Program-made: the position numbers and the translations under genes
Assembly (NCBI RefSeq): GCF_025449215.1
Contig: NZ_CP104900.1
Coordinates: 4,154,001-4,218,000, forward strand
Direction: 5' to 3'
Length of the DNA stretch: 64,000 bases
Origin: Shewanella seohaensis
GTDB taxonomy: Bacteria > Pseudomonadota > Gammaproteobacteria > Enterobacterales > Shewanellaceae
Notes under the pieces: model-generated
What the model was told of the DNA's origin: nothing
Databases searched by the model: none
Seen by the model: only the letters and a program-made list of their open reading frames with translations
Shown: positions 1-9,976 of the stretch, piece by piece
Position numbering within the stretch: position 1 is the stretch's first letter
Layout: each line of letters begins with the position of its first letter

Positions 1-512
1 TATTTCACCTTGCTGTGTTTATGTTTAATCACAAAATCCCGCGAGGCGCCAAGGCTGATAGAGGCGATATCACTGCCGCTTGCAATCTCGGGCTCATCAT
101 CGCTGTGGGCACCCATGCAATCTTGGCCATCGGCATAACGATTCACTAACACGCCATTGCTGCCTAGGCCAAAATCCCGCTGCAGTTTGTCGCGCAATTT
201 TTGCAAATACTTAGGCCAAGGCAGCGCACGAATAAATAGCCCTGAATATAAGTAGTCACATCCCGCATCGCCATACCAAACCTGCAGCCTTGGAATGGCA
301 TGATATTCCCCAAACACTTGAATTTGTGGGCGACTCAGCGGGTAAGATTCGGCCTCCTTGAGTAAGGCATGTTGCTGCGCCACATTCAAATAATCCCTAA
401 CTAAGGTGATAGGCGGCTCGACCTGTGCCGTATCTTGACTATAGGCACGAGAGCTCCCTCCAGCAACTTCAAGATTGACCTCAGGCTCGAGTCCTAAATC
501 GACTTGTTTCAT
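1..512 (-). CDS. AlkB-like 2OG-Fe(II) oxygenase, 3' end cut by the window edge
   Basis: An open reading frame runs on the minus strand from an ATG at 510-512 to base 1 with no stop, so about 170 N-terminal residues are visible. The segment NRYADGQDCMGAHSDDE carries the AlkB-type pattern of Asn-x-Tyr followed by the HxD iron-binding pair. It is followed by a strand reading SDIASISLGASRDFVIKHK, typical of the double-stranded beta-helix core. Proteins of this family remove alkyl groups from 1-methyladenine or 3-methylcytosine in DNA, using oxygen and 2-oxoglutarate. The distal iron His and the 2OG-binding Arg lie outside the window and cannot be checked. It is transcribed divergently from rlmG. 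The family call is firm; the substrate is inferred. Confidence 0.85.
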   Translation of the reverse strand, partial: MKQVDLGLEPEVNLEVAGGSSRAYSQDTAQVEPPITLVRDYLNVAQQHALLKEAESYPLSRPQIQVFGEYHAIPRLQVWYGDAGCDYLYSGLFIRALPWPKYLQKLRDKLQRDFGLGSNGVLVNRYADGQDCMGAHSDDEPEIASGSDIASISLGASRDFVIKHKHSKVK

Positions 513-637
513 GCAGCACCTTATTACAACTGACGACGTGATTGACCCCGCTCAATTACCCATGAATGCGCGAGCGGATACACAACCTCAGGCAAGCATC
601 GCACGATGAGGGGAAATCTGCGATAATCTGCGCCTTA

Positions 638-682
638 TTTTTATTGGCAGCATTTTTATTGGCGCCGTTTTTATTGGCATAG
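638..682 (+). repeat. Three tandem copies of a 15-bp unit before rlmG
   Basis: The unit TTTTTATTGGC plus four variable bases occurs three times head to tail at 638-652, 653-667 and 668-682. The array ends 7 bases before the rlmG start codon. It lies where the 5' leader and ribosome landing site should be. Confidence 0.85.
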
Positions 683-689
683 TACAAAG

Positions 690-1823
690 ATGACGACACA
701 ATTTTCAGTGGCAGGGATTGAGCTTGAACTATTTCGCTACCCCGCTTCGCAGGAATCCAATCTCCAAGCTTGGGATGCGGCAGACGAGCATTTGATTAAC
801 ACCCTAGTCGAAGGCGGACAAACCGCAGTGCCAACGGCCATTATCAACGACAGCTTTGGCGCCTTAAGTTGCGCCCTATCGCGGCTCAACTCCGATTGGC
901 CACTGAATGTCGAAACCGATGCCAGAACCAGTTTTTTAGGTGCAGAGCAAAATCATCATCGCAATCAGTTGCCTATGGATAACCTCACCTGGTTTACCAG
1001 TCGCGATGCCTTGCCAAACGATCTCGCCCTCGTATTGATGAAGCTGCCTAAAAACCTCACTTACTTTGCCCACCAGCTGATGCGCTTATCGCAAGTGCTA
1101 CCCGCGGGCTGCAAAGTGTTGGTTGGTGCAAAAGCCAAGTCAATCAACGCCAGCTTATTGGAAGTCTTTGCCAAATACTTAGGGCCAGCGAGCGCCAGCC
1201 TCGCGTGGAAGAAAACCCGCGTCATCACCTGTATTAGCGATGGTAAGCCACGTGCATTACCAAAGGAAATCACTTGGGATATTCCCGAATTTAATCTCCA
1301 CATCAGCAATTTAAGCAATGTGTTTGCCGCCAATAAACTCGATATCGGCGCACGCATTATGTTGGATAACCTCCCTCAGGGCGATTTTAAAACAATTGTC
1401 GACCTAGGTTGTGGTAATGGCGTGCTCGGTCTGCGTGCCGCCCAGTTATACCCAAATGCCGATATCCATTTTATTGATGATTCCGAAATGGCGGTGGCCT
1501 CGGCAAAAGCCAATTGGGCAAACAACCAACTCCCCGCTGAAACAGGCCATTTTCATTGGGACGATTGTATGACCCATTTACCCGATGGAGTCGAACCCGA
1601 TTTAGTACTCTGCAACCCGCCCTTCCATCAGGGCGAGGCGATTACCGATCATATTGCTTGGCAGATGTTTTTAGACGCGCGTCGCCGACTCAAAAATGGC
1701 GGCATTTTACATATAGTGGGTAATCGCCACTTGGCTTACCACGTGAAATTGCAGCGTTTATTTAAAAACTGCACTACTGTTGCCTCCAACGGCAAATTTG
1801 TGATCCTGCAAGCGCAGAAATAA
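690..1823 (+). CDS. rlmG: 23S rRNA (guanine1835-N2)-methyltransferase RlmG
   Basis: This 377-residue protein has the two-domain layout of the RlmG/RsmC family: a degenerate N-terminal methyltransferase-like half and a catalytic C-terminal half. The SAM-binding loop [10 protein letters not shown] starts near residue 238. The catalytic NPPF motif (LCNPPFHQG) begins near residue 309 and is typical of N2-guanine and other exocyclic-amine methyltransferases. The enzyme methylates G1835 of 23S rRNA in E. coli. Length matches the family. The start at 690 has only a weak ribosome binding site (CAAAG) and sits directly after three tandem 15-bp repeats. The gene is divergent from the AlkB-like gene and is probably monocistronic. 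Confidence 0.93.
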   Translation: MTTQFSVAGIELELFRYPASQESNLQAWDAADEHLINTLVEGGQTAVPTAIINDSFGALSCALSRLNSDWPLNVETDARTSFLGAEQNHHRNQLPMDNLTWFTSRDALPNDLALVLMKLPKNLTYFAHQLMRLSQVLPAGCKVLVGAKAKSINASLLEVFAKYLGPASASLAWKKTRVITCISDGKPRALPKEITWDIPEFNLHISNLSNVFAANKLDIGARIMLDNLPQGDFKTIVDLGCGNGVLGLRAAQLYPNADIHFIDDSEMAVASAKANWANNQLPAETGHFHWDDCMTHLPDGVEPDLVLCNPPFHQGEAITDHIAWQMFLDARRRLKNGGILHIVGNRHLAYHVKLQRLFKNCTTVASNGKFVILQAQK

Positions 1824-2028
1824 CCGCTTTAGCTCAGCAAAGATAGGCCAAAATCATGGCGCTATCTTTGCTCTCTCTTTCATTCCAGCATCAGCGCATA
1901 CTGAATAACGGCTTTTCGCTAGCCGTCCCCCTAAGTTGTCAGTACAATCTTTGGCAGCAAAAGCATAAAAGTGAGTCACTTAGACTTTTATGCCCCATGG
2001 ATATGGAAAGCATATTTAGGATATTGAG

Positions 2029-5000
2029 ATGCCGTTAAAGGATGACGTTGACCAACTCAAGGCAGAATTGGCGCAGTTAAAACTGCAGCACCTGTCGCAG
2101 CAATCTTCACTCAGCCGCCAACTGGCAGAATTCTCGGCCAAGCTCGACAGCCTCAGTCTTCAGCTTGAGCAGCAAGACAATGGCCCTCTCACCACCCCAT
2201 CCGCGAGTGTGGACGATATCACGGCGCCATTCGGCACGACGATTGATTCAGGGGATGAGCGCGTTTCGCAGCAATCTGAAGAACTGGCCTCCCATATCCA
2301 ACCACAAATGCCCGAGGCAAATCCTTGGCAAGACGACCCTTGGCAGCGCCACGCAAAGGCTCCCTCAAAAGCCATGCATTCACCTGAGGATTCGCAGCAG
2401 GATGATTCGCAGAAAGATAAGGCCTTTTCTCAGCAAGCCGGACTTGAAGTGGGTGTGCAGGCCACCAGTCAGTTAGAGACCATCTTATCCCAAGGCGTTG
2501 CCGCCATCATGGCGCCATTTGCGGCTATCAGCGAACAGGTCAAAGGCTTTTATCAGCATTATCAAGCCAAGGGCTTAGGCCCAGTATTTTTGATGACGGT
2601 CGCGGGCATCATCACCCTGACCCTAGGCTTTGGTTATCTACTGCAATATTCCATCAATCATTGGTTTTCCGAACTCGGCAAAGCCCTGCTGGGTTTTGGC
2701 TGCGCCAATGCGATTATTGCGGGCGGGATTTTTATCCGCCAAAAAAGGGCGGGCATGGCCGACTTTGGCTCTGGGATTGTCGGATTAGGCCTCATCCTAA
2801 ACTATCTCTGCGCCTATTTTATTGGCCCCTACTTTGAGATTATCCCCAATAGTGCCAGCTTTATCCTGCTGCTATTGATTACTTTAGCAGGCTATGGCCT
2901 GTCGATGCGACTCGATGCAAAAGTCATTGCCGTGATTGCCTTAGTCGGCGGCTCGATGGCACCTATGATGCTGTTATCCCAAAGCTATGCGCCGCTACTG
3001 TATATTCCCTATCTGCTACTGATTGGTGCGGGCGCCCTCGCCCAAAGCCGTAAATTACACTGGCCATTACTGCTGGAAATCACCGCCTTCCTGCATATCG
3101 CCTGCATCGAAGCCTTCAGCTATTTTGTCGATTTACCGCTCACCCAATGGGGCGGCGCAGCAGTGCTCGCCATAGTGAGCATTAACGCACTGTTTTATCT
3201 CTATGGTCTATATGGGTTTATGGTGAATCCTTCAACGACCTCACTCAGCCATAGAGCCCTCGTTCTACCGATAGCCCTACTGGCATTTGCTCTCTTCGAA
3301 ATCACCCAATTTACGCCATTTGCTGGGGAGATTTTTATCGCCAACGCACTCATCTGTGCGGGCTTATACGTTAAGCTCAAGTTTAGACTCGACCCGCCCC
3401 AGCGCAGTCTCTTATTAGTCTTTGGCGGTAGTTTTGCCGCTTTTGCTGCCCTTTATCTATTAAGCCATGATTTCCTGGGATTAGTGCTTATCCTCGAAGC
3501 ATTGCTACTGCTGTGGATTGGCCTTAAGGAGAAACTGATTTCGGTGCGCGCCGAAGCCTATGTGTTATTGCTAACTGGGCTGATGCTCAATTTATATGCG
3601 GTGCTGACAGGTTTTTCCTTACTCGGACTTGGCGAGCAAACGCCCATGGCGGCACTTGGATTCCCGCTGATCGCGTTAGCCTTAAGCGCGGCGGCCCTGC
3701 TATTTGTTATCCGCCAAATAGCCAATGATGAGTTACCACTGACGCGGCTTGAGCGGCAACTGAGCTATTTACTCAAAGAGTTACTCAGCGGTTTTTATGC
3801 GGCGACCCTTTTGCTGGCGGCTTTCCTTGTCAGCAGCGATTATTATCTCGCCATCATCCCGCTCGTGAGTCTGTTGCTGTTGCATTTAAGTGCTAAAGAC
3901 AAGTTGATGGTCAGCGAGTTTGCCGCTTGGCTCTTGCTACTGCCGCTCTTATTTACTGTGGTTGAAGGCGTGACCCTTACTGACAGCCTGAGCTTTAGTG
4001 CGCAGCCACTGATGGCCAAGCTGGCACGCATCGAATTGTTCGCCGCCCTGCTGCTGGCCCACTATTGGTATCGTAAGCATTATCCAAGTTCGCTGTTCGC
4101 CCAAGCCGCCAAGCAGATACAGCTCGGCTGTTATCTGCTACTGCCGCTGCTCTTATTGCCTAAGGTAATACGCAGTTATTGGGAGTTTACCGCGGTTGCA
4201 CTCTGGCTCAGCAGTTTGTTCAGCCTCGCCCTTGCCTATGTTATCAAGCATAAAGCCCTTGAGATTGAAACCAAGATTTTGACTTGGCTGGCGATACTCA
4301 CCACCGCCAGCTTGTGCCTGTTTGAAGTTTGGCAAGGGCTTATCGCACTGCTAATTGGCGCCCTAGTCATGGGCTTTGTACTGCTGCGTTATCGCAAGCT
4401 TGCCAAGCCTTGGGCATCACTGCTAACCCTGCAATGGCAACTTAGTCCTTATTATTTCGCGCTAGTGCTGGCCGTATTAGTCTATGGATTTAACCGCGTC
4501 GATGTTGTGGCATGGTCGATGACGGCTTTAGCCCTGAGTGGCTACTTTGCCCTCTTGATCCAAAGACGCACCAAACATGGCTCAGTGCAAACGGGATTGA
4601 TGGCGCACATAGCCATAGAAACCCAAGCCGCGGTGCGCTCAAGCTACAGCATGGCCTACGGGCTTTGTCTGGGACTCGCACTATTGCCGATAATGCTGCA
4701 CTTTGAGTTGTCGCTAAGACTCGATCTGAATAACCTGTTATTGATCCTATGTGAATTGATGACATTAGCCCTGCTCGCGCTACTTATCTTGCGCCGCGGC
4801 ATCGCTATTCGTTTGCATCAGCGTTTCTTACCGCTGCAGTGGCTCAAGTGGGGCTGGCACGGGTTGCTCGCGCTGAGTTATCTCACCTGGAGTTATACGT
4901 TCGATAATATTATTGCCGCACCACTCAGTGCCATTTTACTCGTCGTGCATGGCAGCGTGTTGATGTTTATCAGCCTAAAACCCCAGCATGCGGATATGAT

Positions 5001-5172
5001 CCGCCTCGCCGCCGGACTCTTTACCTTAGCCACTCTCAAAGTATTATTGCTGGATATGGCATCCTTCGAGCTAGTGCAAAAGGTCATCGCCTTTATGGTG
5101 ATTGGGGTGATCTTATTGACCGTATCTTACTTCTATCAAAAGGCACGTAATCGCCTACAAGAAGCAAACTAA
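2029..5172 (+). CDS. DUF2339 polytopic membrane protein
   Basis: This 1047-residue protein starts with a hydrophilic region of about 180 residues. Its first 50 residues look coiled-coil (repeated Leu/Gln heptads), followed by a low-complexity Ser/Gln/Asp-rich stretch. After that come roughly two dozen hydrophobic segments running to the C-terminus. This arrangement matches the DUF2339 family of large predicted inner-membrane proteins with no assigned function. The start at 2029 is preceded by AGGATATTGAG. The gene stands alone between rlmG and a terminator at 5197. I infer an inner-membrane location; the role is unknown. Confidence 0.85.
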   Translation: MPLKDDVDQLKAELAQLKLQHLSQQSSLSRQLAEFSAKLDSLSLQLEQQDNGPLTTPSASVDDITAPFGTTIDSGDERVSQQSEELASHIQPQMPEANPWQDDPWQRHAKAPSKAMHSPEDSQQDDSQKDKAFSQQAGLEVGVQATSQLETILSQGVAAIMAPFAAISEQVKGFYQHYQAKGLGPVFLMTVAGIITLTLGFGYLLQYSINHWFSELGKALLGFGCANAIIAGGIFIRQKRAGMADFGSGIVGLGLILNYLCAYFIGPYFEIIPNSASFILLLLITLAGYGLSMRLDAKVIAVIALVGGSMAPMMLLSQSYAPLLYIPYLLLIGAGALAQSRKLHWPLLLEITAFLHIACIEAFSYFVDLPLTQWGGAAVLAIVSINALFYLYGLYGFMVNPSTTSLSHRALVLPIALLAFALFEITQFTPFAGEIFIANALICAGLYVKLKFRLDPPQRSLLLVFGGSFAAFAALYLLSHDFLGLVLILEALLLLWIGLKEKLISVRAEAYVLLLTGLMLNLYAVLTGFSLLGLGEQTPMAALGFPLIALALSAAALLFVIRQIANDELPLTRLERQLSYLLKELLSGFYAATLLLAAFLVSSDYYLAIIPLVSLLLLHLSAKDKLMVSEFAAWLLLLPLLFTVVEGVTLTDSLSFSAQPLMAKLARIELFAALLLAHYWYRKHYPSSLFAQAAKQIQLGCYLLLPLLLLPKVIRSYWEFTAVALWLSSLFSLALAYVIKHKALEIETKILTWLAILTTASLCLFEVWQGLIALLIGALVMGFVLLRYRKLAKPWASLLTLQWQLSPYYFALVLAVLVYGFNRVDVVAWSMTALALSGYFALLIQRRTKHGSVQTGLMAHIAIETQAAVRSSYSMAYGLCLGLALLPIMLHFELSLRLDLNNLLLILCELMTLALLALLILRRGIAIRLHQRFLPLQWLKWGWHGLLALSYLTWSYTFDNIIAAPLSAILLVVHGSVLMFISLKPQHADMIRLAAGLFTLATLKVLLLDMASFELVQKVIAFMVIGVILLTVSYFYQKARNRLQEAN

Positions 5173-5196
5173 TAAGTCGCCAGTAATGCAAAGTAG

Positions 5197-5222
5197 AAGG
5201 CCGCTAACAATAGCGGCCTTTT
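5197..5222 (+). terminator. Rho-independent terminator after the DUF2339 gene
   Basis: A 10-bp perfect stem (AAGGCCGCTA / TAGCGGCCTT) with an ACAA loop is followed by a short T run. It lies 25 bases after the stop codon. Confidence 0.85.
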
Positions 5223-5241
5223 CATTCAAATAATCAATCTA

Positions 5242-5526
5242 CTAGGGCGTATTGACGTTTCAGGGTTATTTTTGCAGCAATTTGGCTGGCTTTTATGCAA
5301 GGCAAAGTCCGTGCAGTGTAGTTATTCTACATAAACGGACGATAACGCAGCAGAAACGCCAGCCAAATGCTGCCCGAAGGGTTCGTCTGGCAAGCCCTTG
5401 CTCTTACTTTCTGTCATAAGAGCCGCTCGTCATTTGAGTAGAATAACTACACATCATTCCTCATTTCGCGAGCACGTGCTTGCCAGAACGAACAAAATCT
5501 AATCTCGAAACGTCAACACGCCCTAA
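5242..5526. repeat. MITE-like palindromic element with 20-bp terminal inverted repeats
   Basis: The 20 bases at 5242-5261 and the reverse complement of 5507-5526 agree at 18 of 20 positions (core AGGGCGTRTTGACGTTTC). Inside there are two hairpin arms: 5274-5290 pairs with 5358-5373, and 5381-5395 pairs with 5478-5493. A 14-base segment at 5317-5330 is also the exact reverse complement of 5438-5451. No coding potential is visible. The element fills the gap between the DUF2339 gene and metY and ends one base before the metY stop codon. This looks like a non-autonomous mobile element or a structured intergenic repeat. Confidence 0.8.
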
Positions 5527-5527
5527 T

Positions 5528-6820
5528 TTAAGCCAAGGCTTTTTCTAGCGCCTGCGCCACATCGGCAATAATATCGTCGATATGTTCAATGCCAACGGAG
5601 ATTCGAATTAAGTCCTCAGACACCCCGGCTCTGGCAAGTTCATTCGCGTCCAACTGTCTGTGGGTGGTGCTGGCGGGATGGCAGGCCAGCGATTTGGCAT
5701 CACCAATGTTCACTAAGCGCAAAATCATCTGCAGCGCGTCGATAAACTTGCCACCAGCGATTTTCCCCTCCTCAGGAGTGGCCGCTTTAATACCGAAGCT
5801 GATGATCCCCGAGGCTTTACCTGCGGTGATTTTTTGGCAATTTTCACGATACGGGCTACTCGGCAAAGCGCCGTAATTCACCCAACTGACCGAAGGGTGC
5901 AGTATCAAGTATTCGGCCAATGCCAAGGCATTCGAGCAGTGGCGCTCCATACGCAGACTTAAGGTTTCCAGCCCCTGTAGCAGCAAAAATGCACTGTGGG
6001 GTGAAAGCGCCGCCCCAGTATTACGTAGCGGCACCACGCGGCAACGTCCAATAAAGGCTGCGGTGCCAAAGGCCTCGGTATAAACCACACCATGGTAGGA
6101 AGGATCGGCTTGATTGAGCAGAGCAAAGCGTTCTTTGTTCGCTACCCAATCGAACTTGCCCGAGTCAATAATCACACCGCCAATCGTCGTACCATGGCCG
6201 CCAATGTATTTGGTCAACGAATGGATAACGATATCGGCGCCATGCTCAAACGGGCGACATAAAACAGGGGTGGCGACAGTGTTATCGACAATTAAAGGCA
6301 CGCCGTGTTTATGGGCTATCTCGGCTAAACGTTTAAGGTCAACAATATTGCCGGCGGGGTTACCGATGGACTCACAGAATAGTGCCTTGGTCTTGGCATC
6401 GATTAAGGCATCAAGCTCTTCAAAGTCATCGAAGGCTGCCATCCGCACTTCGACTCCTTGGCGCGGCAGCGTATGGGCAAACAGATTATAAGTGCCGCCA
6501 TAGAGTTGGCTGGTACTGACAATATTGTCACCCACCTGAGTTAGAGCTTGAATCGCATAGGTAATGGCCGCCATTCCCGAGGCAAGTGCCAGCGCACCTA
6601 TGCCGCCTTCAATGGCCGCAAGCCGCTGCTCAAGCACGCTGGTCGTCGGGTTCATAATCCGCGTGTAGATATTGCCTACGACTTTTAAGTCAAATAAATC
6701 AGCACCATGTTGGGTATCATCGAAGGTGTAGGAAGTGGTTTGATAAATAGGTACCGCAGCGGCTTTCGTGGTCGCCTCTGATTCATATCCGTGGTGTAAC
6801 GCCAGTGATTCAAGTTTCAT
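5528..6820 (-). CDS. metY: O-acetylhomoserine aminocarboxypropyltransferase (sulfhydrylase) MetY
   Basis: A 430-residue PLP enzyme of the Cys/Met metabolism family. It combines O-acetyl- (or succinyl-) homoserine with sulfide to make homocysteine in methionine synthesis. The N-terminus reads [15 protein letters not shown], with the YQTTSYTF motif soon after. The PLP lysine lies in [11 protein letters not shown]. The length of about 430 residues and the insert typical of MetY, rather than of MetB/MetC (about 390), support MetY. An upstream ATG at 6862 would add 14 residues, but the ATG at 6820 has a strong ribosome binding site (GGAAGGAC) and is the better start. A MetJ-type box lies about 140 bp upstream. 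Confidence 0.9.
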   Translation of the reverse strand: MKLESLALHHGYESEATTKAAAVPIYQTTSYTFDDTQHGADLFDLKVVGNIYTRIMNPTTSVLEQRLAAIEGGIGALALASGMAAITYAIQALTQVGDNIVSTSQLYGGTYNLFAHTLPRQGVEVRMAAFDDFEELDALIDAKTKALFCESIGNPAGNIVDLKRLAEIAHKHGVPLIVDNTVATPVLCRPFEHGADIVIHSLTKYIGGHGTTIGGVIIDSGKFDWVANKERFALLNQADPSYHGVVYTEAFGTAAFIGRCRVVPLRNTGAALSPHSAFLLLQGLETLSLRMERHCSNALALAEYLILHPSVSWVNYGALPSSPYRENCQKITAGKASGIISFGIKAATPEEGKIAGGKFIDALQMILRLVNIGDAKSLACHPASTTHRQLDANELARAGVSEDLIRISVGIEHIDDIIADVAQALEKALA

Positions 6821-6957
6821 CTTTGTGTCCTTCCCCAATAAATTCCCCAAGCCATTCCCCAAACATAGCTACTCCCCAAGGCAAATCGAGGATGTGCGCT
6901 ACGCCAATTGATGCTCCGATCGCACAAGATTTGTGCACTGCATCCAAGCTAACAGAT

Positions 6958-6973
6958 GGACATCTAGAAGTCT
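6958..6973 (-). promoter_or_regulatory. MetJ-type operator upstream of metY
   Basis: Two adjoining 8-mers, GGACATCT and AGAAGTCT, match the met-box consensus AGACGTCT at 6 and 7 of 8 positions. The site precedes metY, a methionine pathway gene. Binding by MetJ is inferred. Confidence 0.65.
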
Positions 6974-7025
6974 AAATTTTTTGAGTCGCTATCGAATTCA
7001 CCACAGCGGCTCACACTTTGGCGGA

Positions 7026-8437
7026 TCAATTCGGGGAGTGATAGAGGAGTTGCGCGAGCGCTTTTACCGCACGCACTATCTCAGATGAACAGTCGTAGGA
7101 GGCATTAATGCGCATAAAATGGCGAAACTCTGCTTGATTACTAAAGAGATTACCCGGCGCAATACTGATCCCTCGCTCAAGCGCGCTATGGTATATCTGC
7201 GTCGCATCCATATGGGCAGGCAATGCCAACCAGAGGAAATAACCGCCCGGCTCAAAGTTCACACTCACGGACTCCGGTAAGTGAGCCCGCAGTAACTGAT
7301 ACATGGCAAATTTGCGATCCGCTAAGGTGTGGCGTAAGCGCTTTAAATGACGCTCATATTGGGGCGACTGAATAAAATCGGCGATGGCCAGTTGCATAGG
7401 CGCACTGGTTGAAAGGGTCGACATTAACTGCAACCGTTGCAATTGCGGAGCATGGCGCCCTGCGGCAACCCAACCGACTCGATATCCCGCAATCAAGGAT
7501 TTAGAAAAAGAGCCACAATGCAGTACGCAGCCTTGGGTATCTAAGGCTTTAATCGGCCTAGGCGCACTCGAACCGACATAAAGCTCCTGATACACATCAT
7601 CTTCAATCAGGCTGACATTATGCTCACAAAGTAGTTGATAAACAGCCTGTTTTTTCTGTTCCGATAAACTACAGCCTAAGGGATTTTGATGTAGACTCAT
7701 CAACCAACAGGCTTTGACAGGATAGCTCTTCAGCACTTCAGCCAAGGCGTTAAGATCAATCCCTTCGCGGGGATCCGTCGCGACGGCAATCGCCCTCAGT
7801 TTGAGTCGCTCAATGGCTTGCATTGCGCCATAAAAAGCGGGCGATTCAATCACAACCCAGTCTCCCGCCTGAGTCAGCGCCGCTAAGCTCAAGTTCAGTG
7901 CCTCCATCGCCCCCGAGGTAATCAAAATTTCATCGGGCGAGACGCTCATGCCTAACTTGGCATAACGTTGGGAAATCGCCTTGCGTAATCCAGCATTGCC
8001 TGGGGAAGATTATCGGCCGCAAACGACGGTGACATCTGCCGAGTGACCTTAACCAACGAGCGTGCCAAGGCTTGCTGTGGAAATAGACTGGGATCGGGAA
8101 ATGCCGAGCCAAAGGGCACAATCCCAGCCTGTTTCGATGCCTGTAATACGCTAAACACAAACTCGTTAATATCGACCTTATCGGAGAAATAGATCTGTCG
8201 TTGCGTCTCTGGGTAACGAAAGACTTCAGGCTGAGGCGCTACTATGTAACCCGATTTTGCCTGCGCTAATATCACGCCTTGGCTTTCGAGTAATTGATAG
8301 ACGTTCAGCACTGTCATTAAACTCAGCCCCGAATCAGACACGGTTTTCCGCAATGAGGGTAGTTTATCCCCTGCCTGCCAGACACCTTGAGTAATTCGGT
8401 TTTTGAGATCCTGCGCTAACTGCTGGTATTTAGACAT
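7026..8437 (-). CDS. MocR-type (GntR/aminotransferase) regulator, frameshifted
   Basis: Read as one protein of about 470 residues. An N-terminal GntR winged helix-turn-helix (start 8437, MSKYQQLAQDLKNRITQG) is fused to a class I aminotransferase-like domain with a PLP-lysine motif, GSFSKSLIAGYRVGW. The two halves are in different frames (7952-8437 and 7026-7949). Restoring one C at 7999-8000 on the plus strand (CC to CCC) gives the family sequence LPQGNAGLRKAISQRYAKLG across the joint. MocR proteins sense PLP-related ligands and often bind direct repeats. Such repeats (ATCTGTTATAGC, twice) overlap and follow the start codon. It is divergent from the cio oxidase operon, which it may control. 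The frameshift is probably a sequencing error. Confidence 0.8.
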
Positions 8438-8477
8438 CTGTTATAGCTAATTCAGCCAATTCTGTATCTGTTATAGC
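8436..8477. promoter_or_regulatory. Direct repeats between mocR-like gene and cioA, candidate operator
   Basis: The 12-mer ATCTGTTATAGC occurs at 8436-8447 and again at 8466-8477, exactly 30 bp apart, which is close to three helical turns. The first copy overlaps the start codon of the MocR-type regulator. MocR regulators commonly bind such direct repeats, so autoregulation and control of cioA are inferred. Confidence 0.6.
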
Positions 8478-8582
8478 CAGATTACCCCATGGTCTAATAA
8501 CACACAAGCCATCAGCGGCGCGAATCCGAGGCGCTGATCGACTGGTATTCACACATCCCTTTGCTGCACTCCTGAGGACACT

Positions 8583-9967
8583 ATGTTTGATTTTGATGCC
8601 ACCGTACTCGCGAGGATCCAATTCGCTTTTACCGTTTCTTTTCACATTATCTTTCCCGCAATTACTATTGGGTTAGCCACCTACTTAGCCGTGTTAGAAG
8701 GACTCTGGTTGAAGACAAACAATCAGATTTATCAGCAGCTTTATCAATTCTGGGTCAAGATTTTTGCCATTAACTTCGGCATGGGCGTGGTCTCAGGCAT
8801 AGTGATGGCCTACCAATTTGGCACCCACTGGAGTGGTTTTTCGGCCTTTGCGGGCAGCGTAACCGGCCCTCTGCTCACCTATGAAGTGCTGACCGCATTT
8901 TTCCTCGAGGCGGGATTTCTCGGGGTGATGCTGTTTGGGCAAAATAAGGTCGGCAAAAAACTGCACTTTTTTGCCACTTGCATGGTGGCCACGGGCACTG
9001 TGATTTCAACCTTTTGGATCCTCGCCTCCAATAGCTGGATGCACACACCTCAGGGGTTTGAAATCATTGATAACCGAGTCGTCCCCACCGACTGGTGGCA
9101 AATCGTGTTTAATCCTTCATTTCCCTACCGTTTAACCCATATGACGGTTGCCGCCTTTCTCTCATCGGCCTTCTTTGTAGGCGCCTCCGCCGCGTGGCAT
9201 TTACTAAAGGCAAGGATACTCCCGCAATTCGTAAAATGCTTTCCATGGCCATGTGGATGGCACTGATTGTTGCACCGCTTCAGGCGGTCATTGGTGACTT
9301 TCACGGGCTAAATACCCTTGAGTATCAACCAGTAAAAATCGCTGCAATGGAAGGCCACTGGCGAAATGAAGGGGATGAACCCACGCCGCTCATCTTATTC
9401 GCCATGCCCGATATGGATAGCCAAACCAATCATTTCAGTTTAGAAATTCCGGGATTAGCCAGTCTGATTTTAAAACACGATATAACCAAGCAAGTGCCAG
9501 CGCTCACAGAGTTTCCTGCCGAGGATTGGCCCAATGTGCCCTTAGTCTTTTGGAGTTTTAGGGTGATGGTGGGCTTAGGTGTACTGATGATTTTGGCGGG
9601 CGTGTGGAGCCTCTACCTTAGACGCAAGCAAAAGCTATACAGCAATCGCCTCTTCCTGCGCTTTGTACTTTTGCTAGGTCCGGCAGGATTAATCGCGACC
9701 CTCGCGGGCTGGTTTACGACTGAACTTGGTCGCCAACCTTGGGTTATACAAGGATTAATGCGCACTCAAGATGCCGTTTCATCCCACAGTGTGACCCATT
9801 TAAGCCTCAGCCTGTTGATGTTCGTTATCTGTTACTTCGGCATTTTTGGCGTGGGATATCGCTACATGATGCGACTCATTAGCAAAGGGCCTGTAGCGCA
9901 AGGGATTGAAACCATGAATAACAAACTAGGCATTTTATCTTGTCACTCGATTAATCAACCCATTTAA
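8583..9967 (+). CDS. cioA: Cytochrome bd-type quinol oxidase subunit I (CioA/CydA), frameshifted
   Basis: Joined across one frameshift this encodes about 461 residues. The N-terminus (LARIQFAFTVSFHIIFPAI) has the conserved heme-ligand His. LTHMTVAAF carries a second candidate heme His. KIAAMEGHW is the quinol-binding loop, and LGRQPWVIQGLMRT is the conserved motif near the C-terminus. The short Q-loop and overall length point to the cyanide-insensitive (CIO) class rather than E. coli-type CydA (about 520 residues). The reading frame breaks at 9209-9210, where AAAGGC should be AAAGGGC (HLLKGKDTPAIRK). It is the first gene of cioA-cioB-DUF2474, reduces oxygen to water with quinol in the inner membrane, and is probably intact in the organism. 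Confidence 0.88.
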
Positions 9968-9976
9968 AGGTGCACC

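Noticed and set aside
1856..2038. 60-residue ORF between rlmG and the DUF2339 gene
   Set aside because: No ribosome binding site, no recognised family, and it overlaps the start of the DUF2339 gene.
7026..7949. Separate aminotransferase gene
   Set aside because: It is the second half of a MocR-type protein; one restored base joins it to the GntR half.
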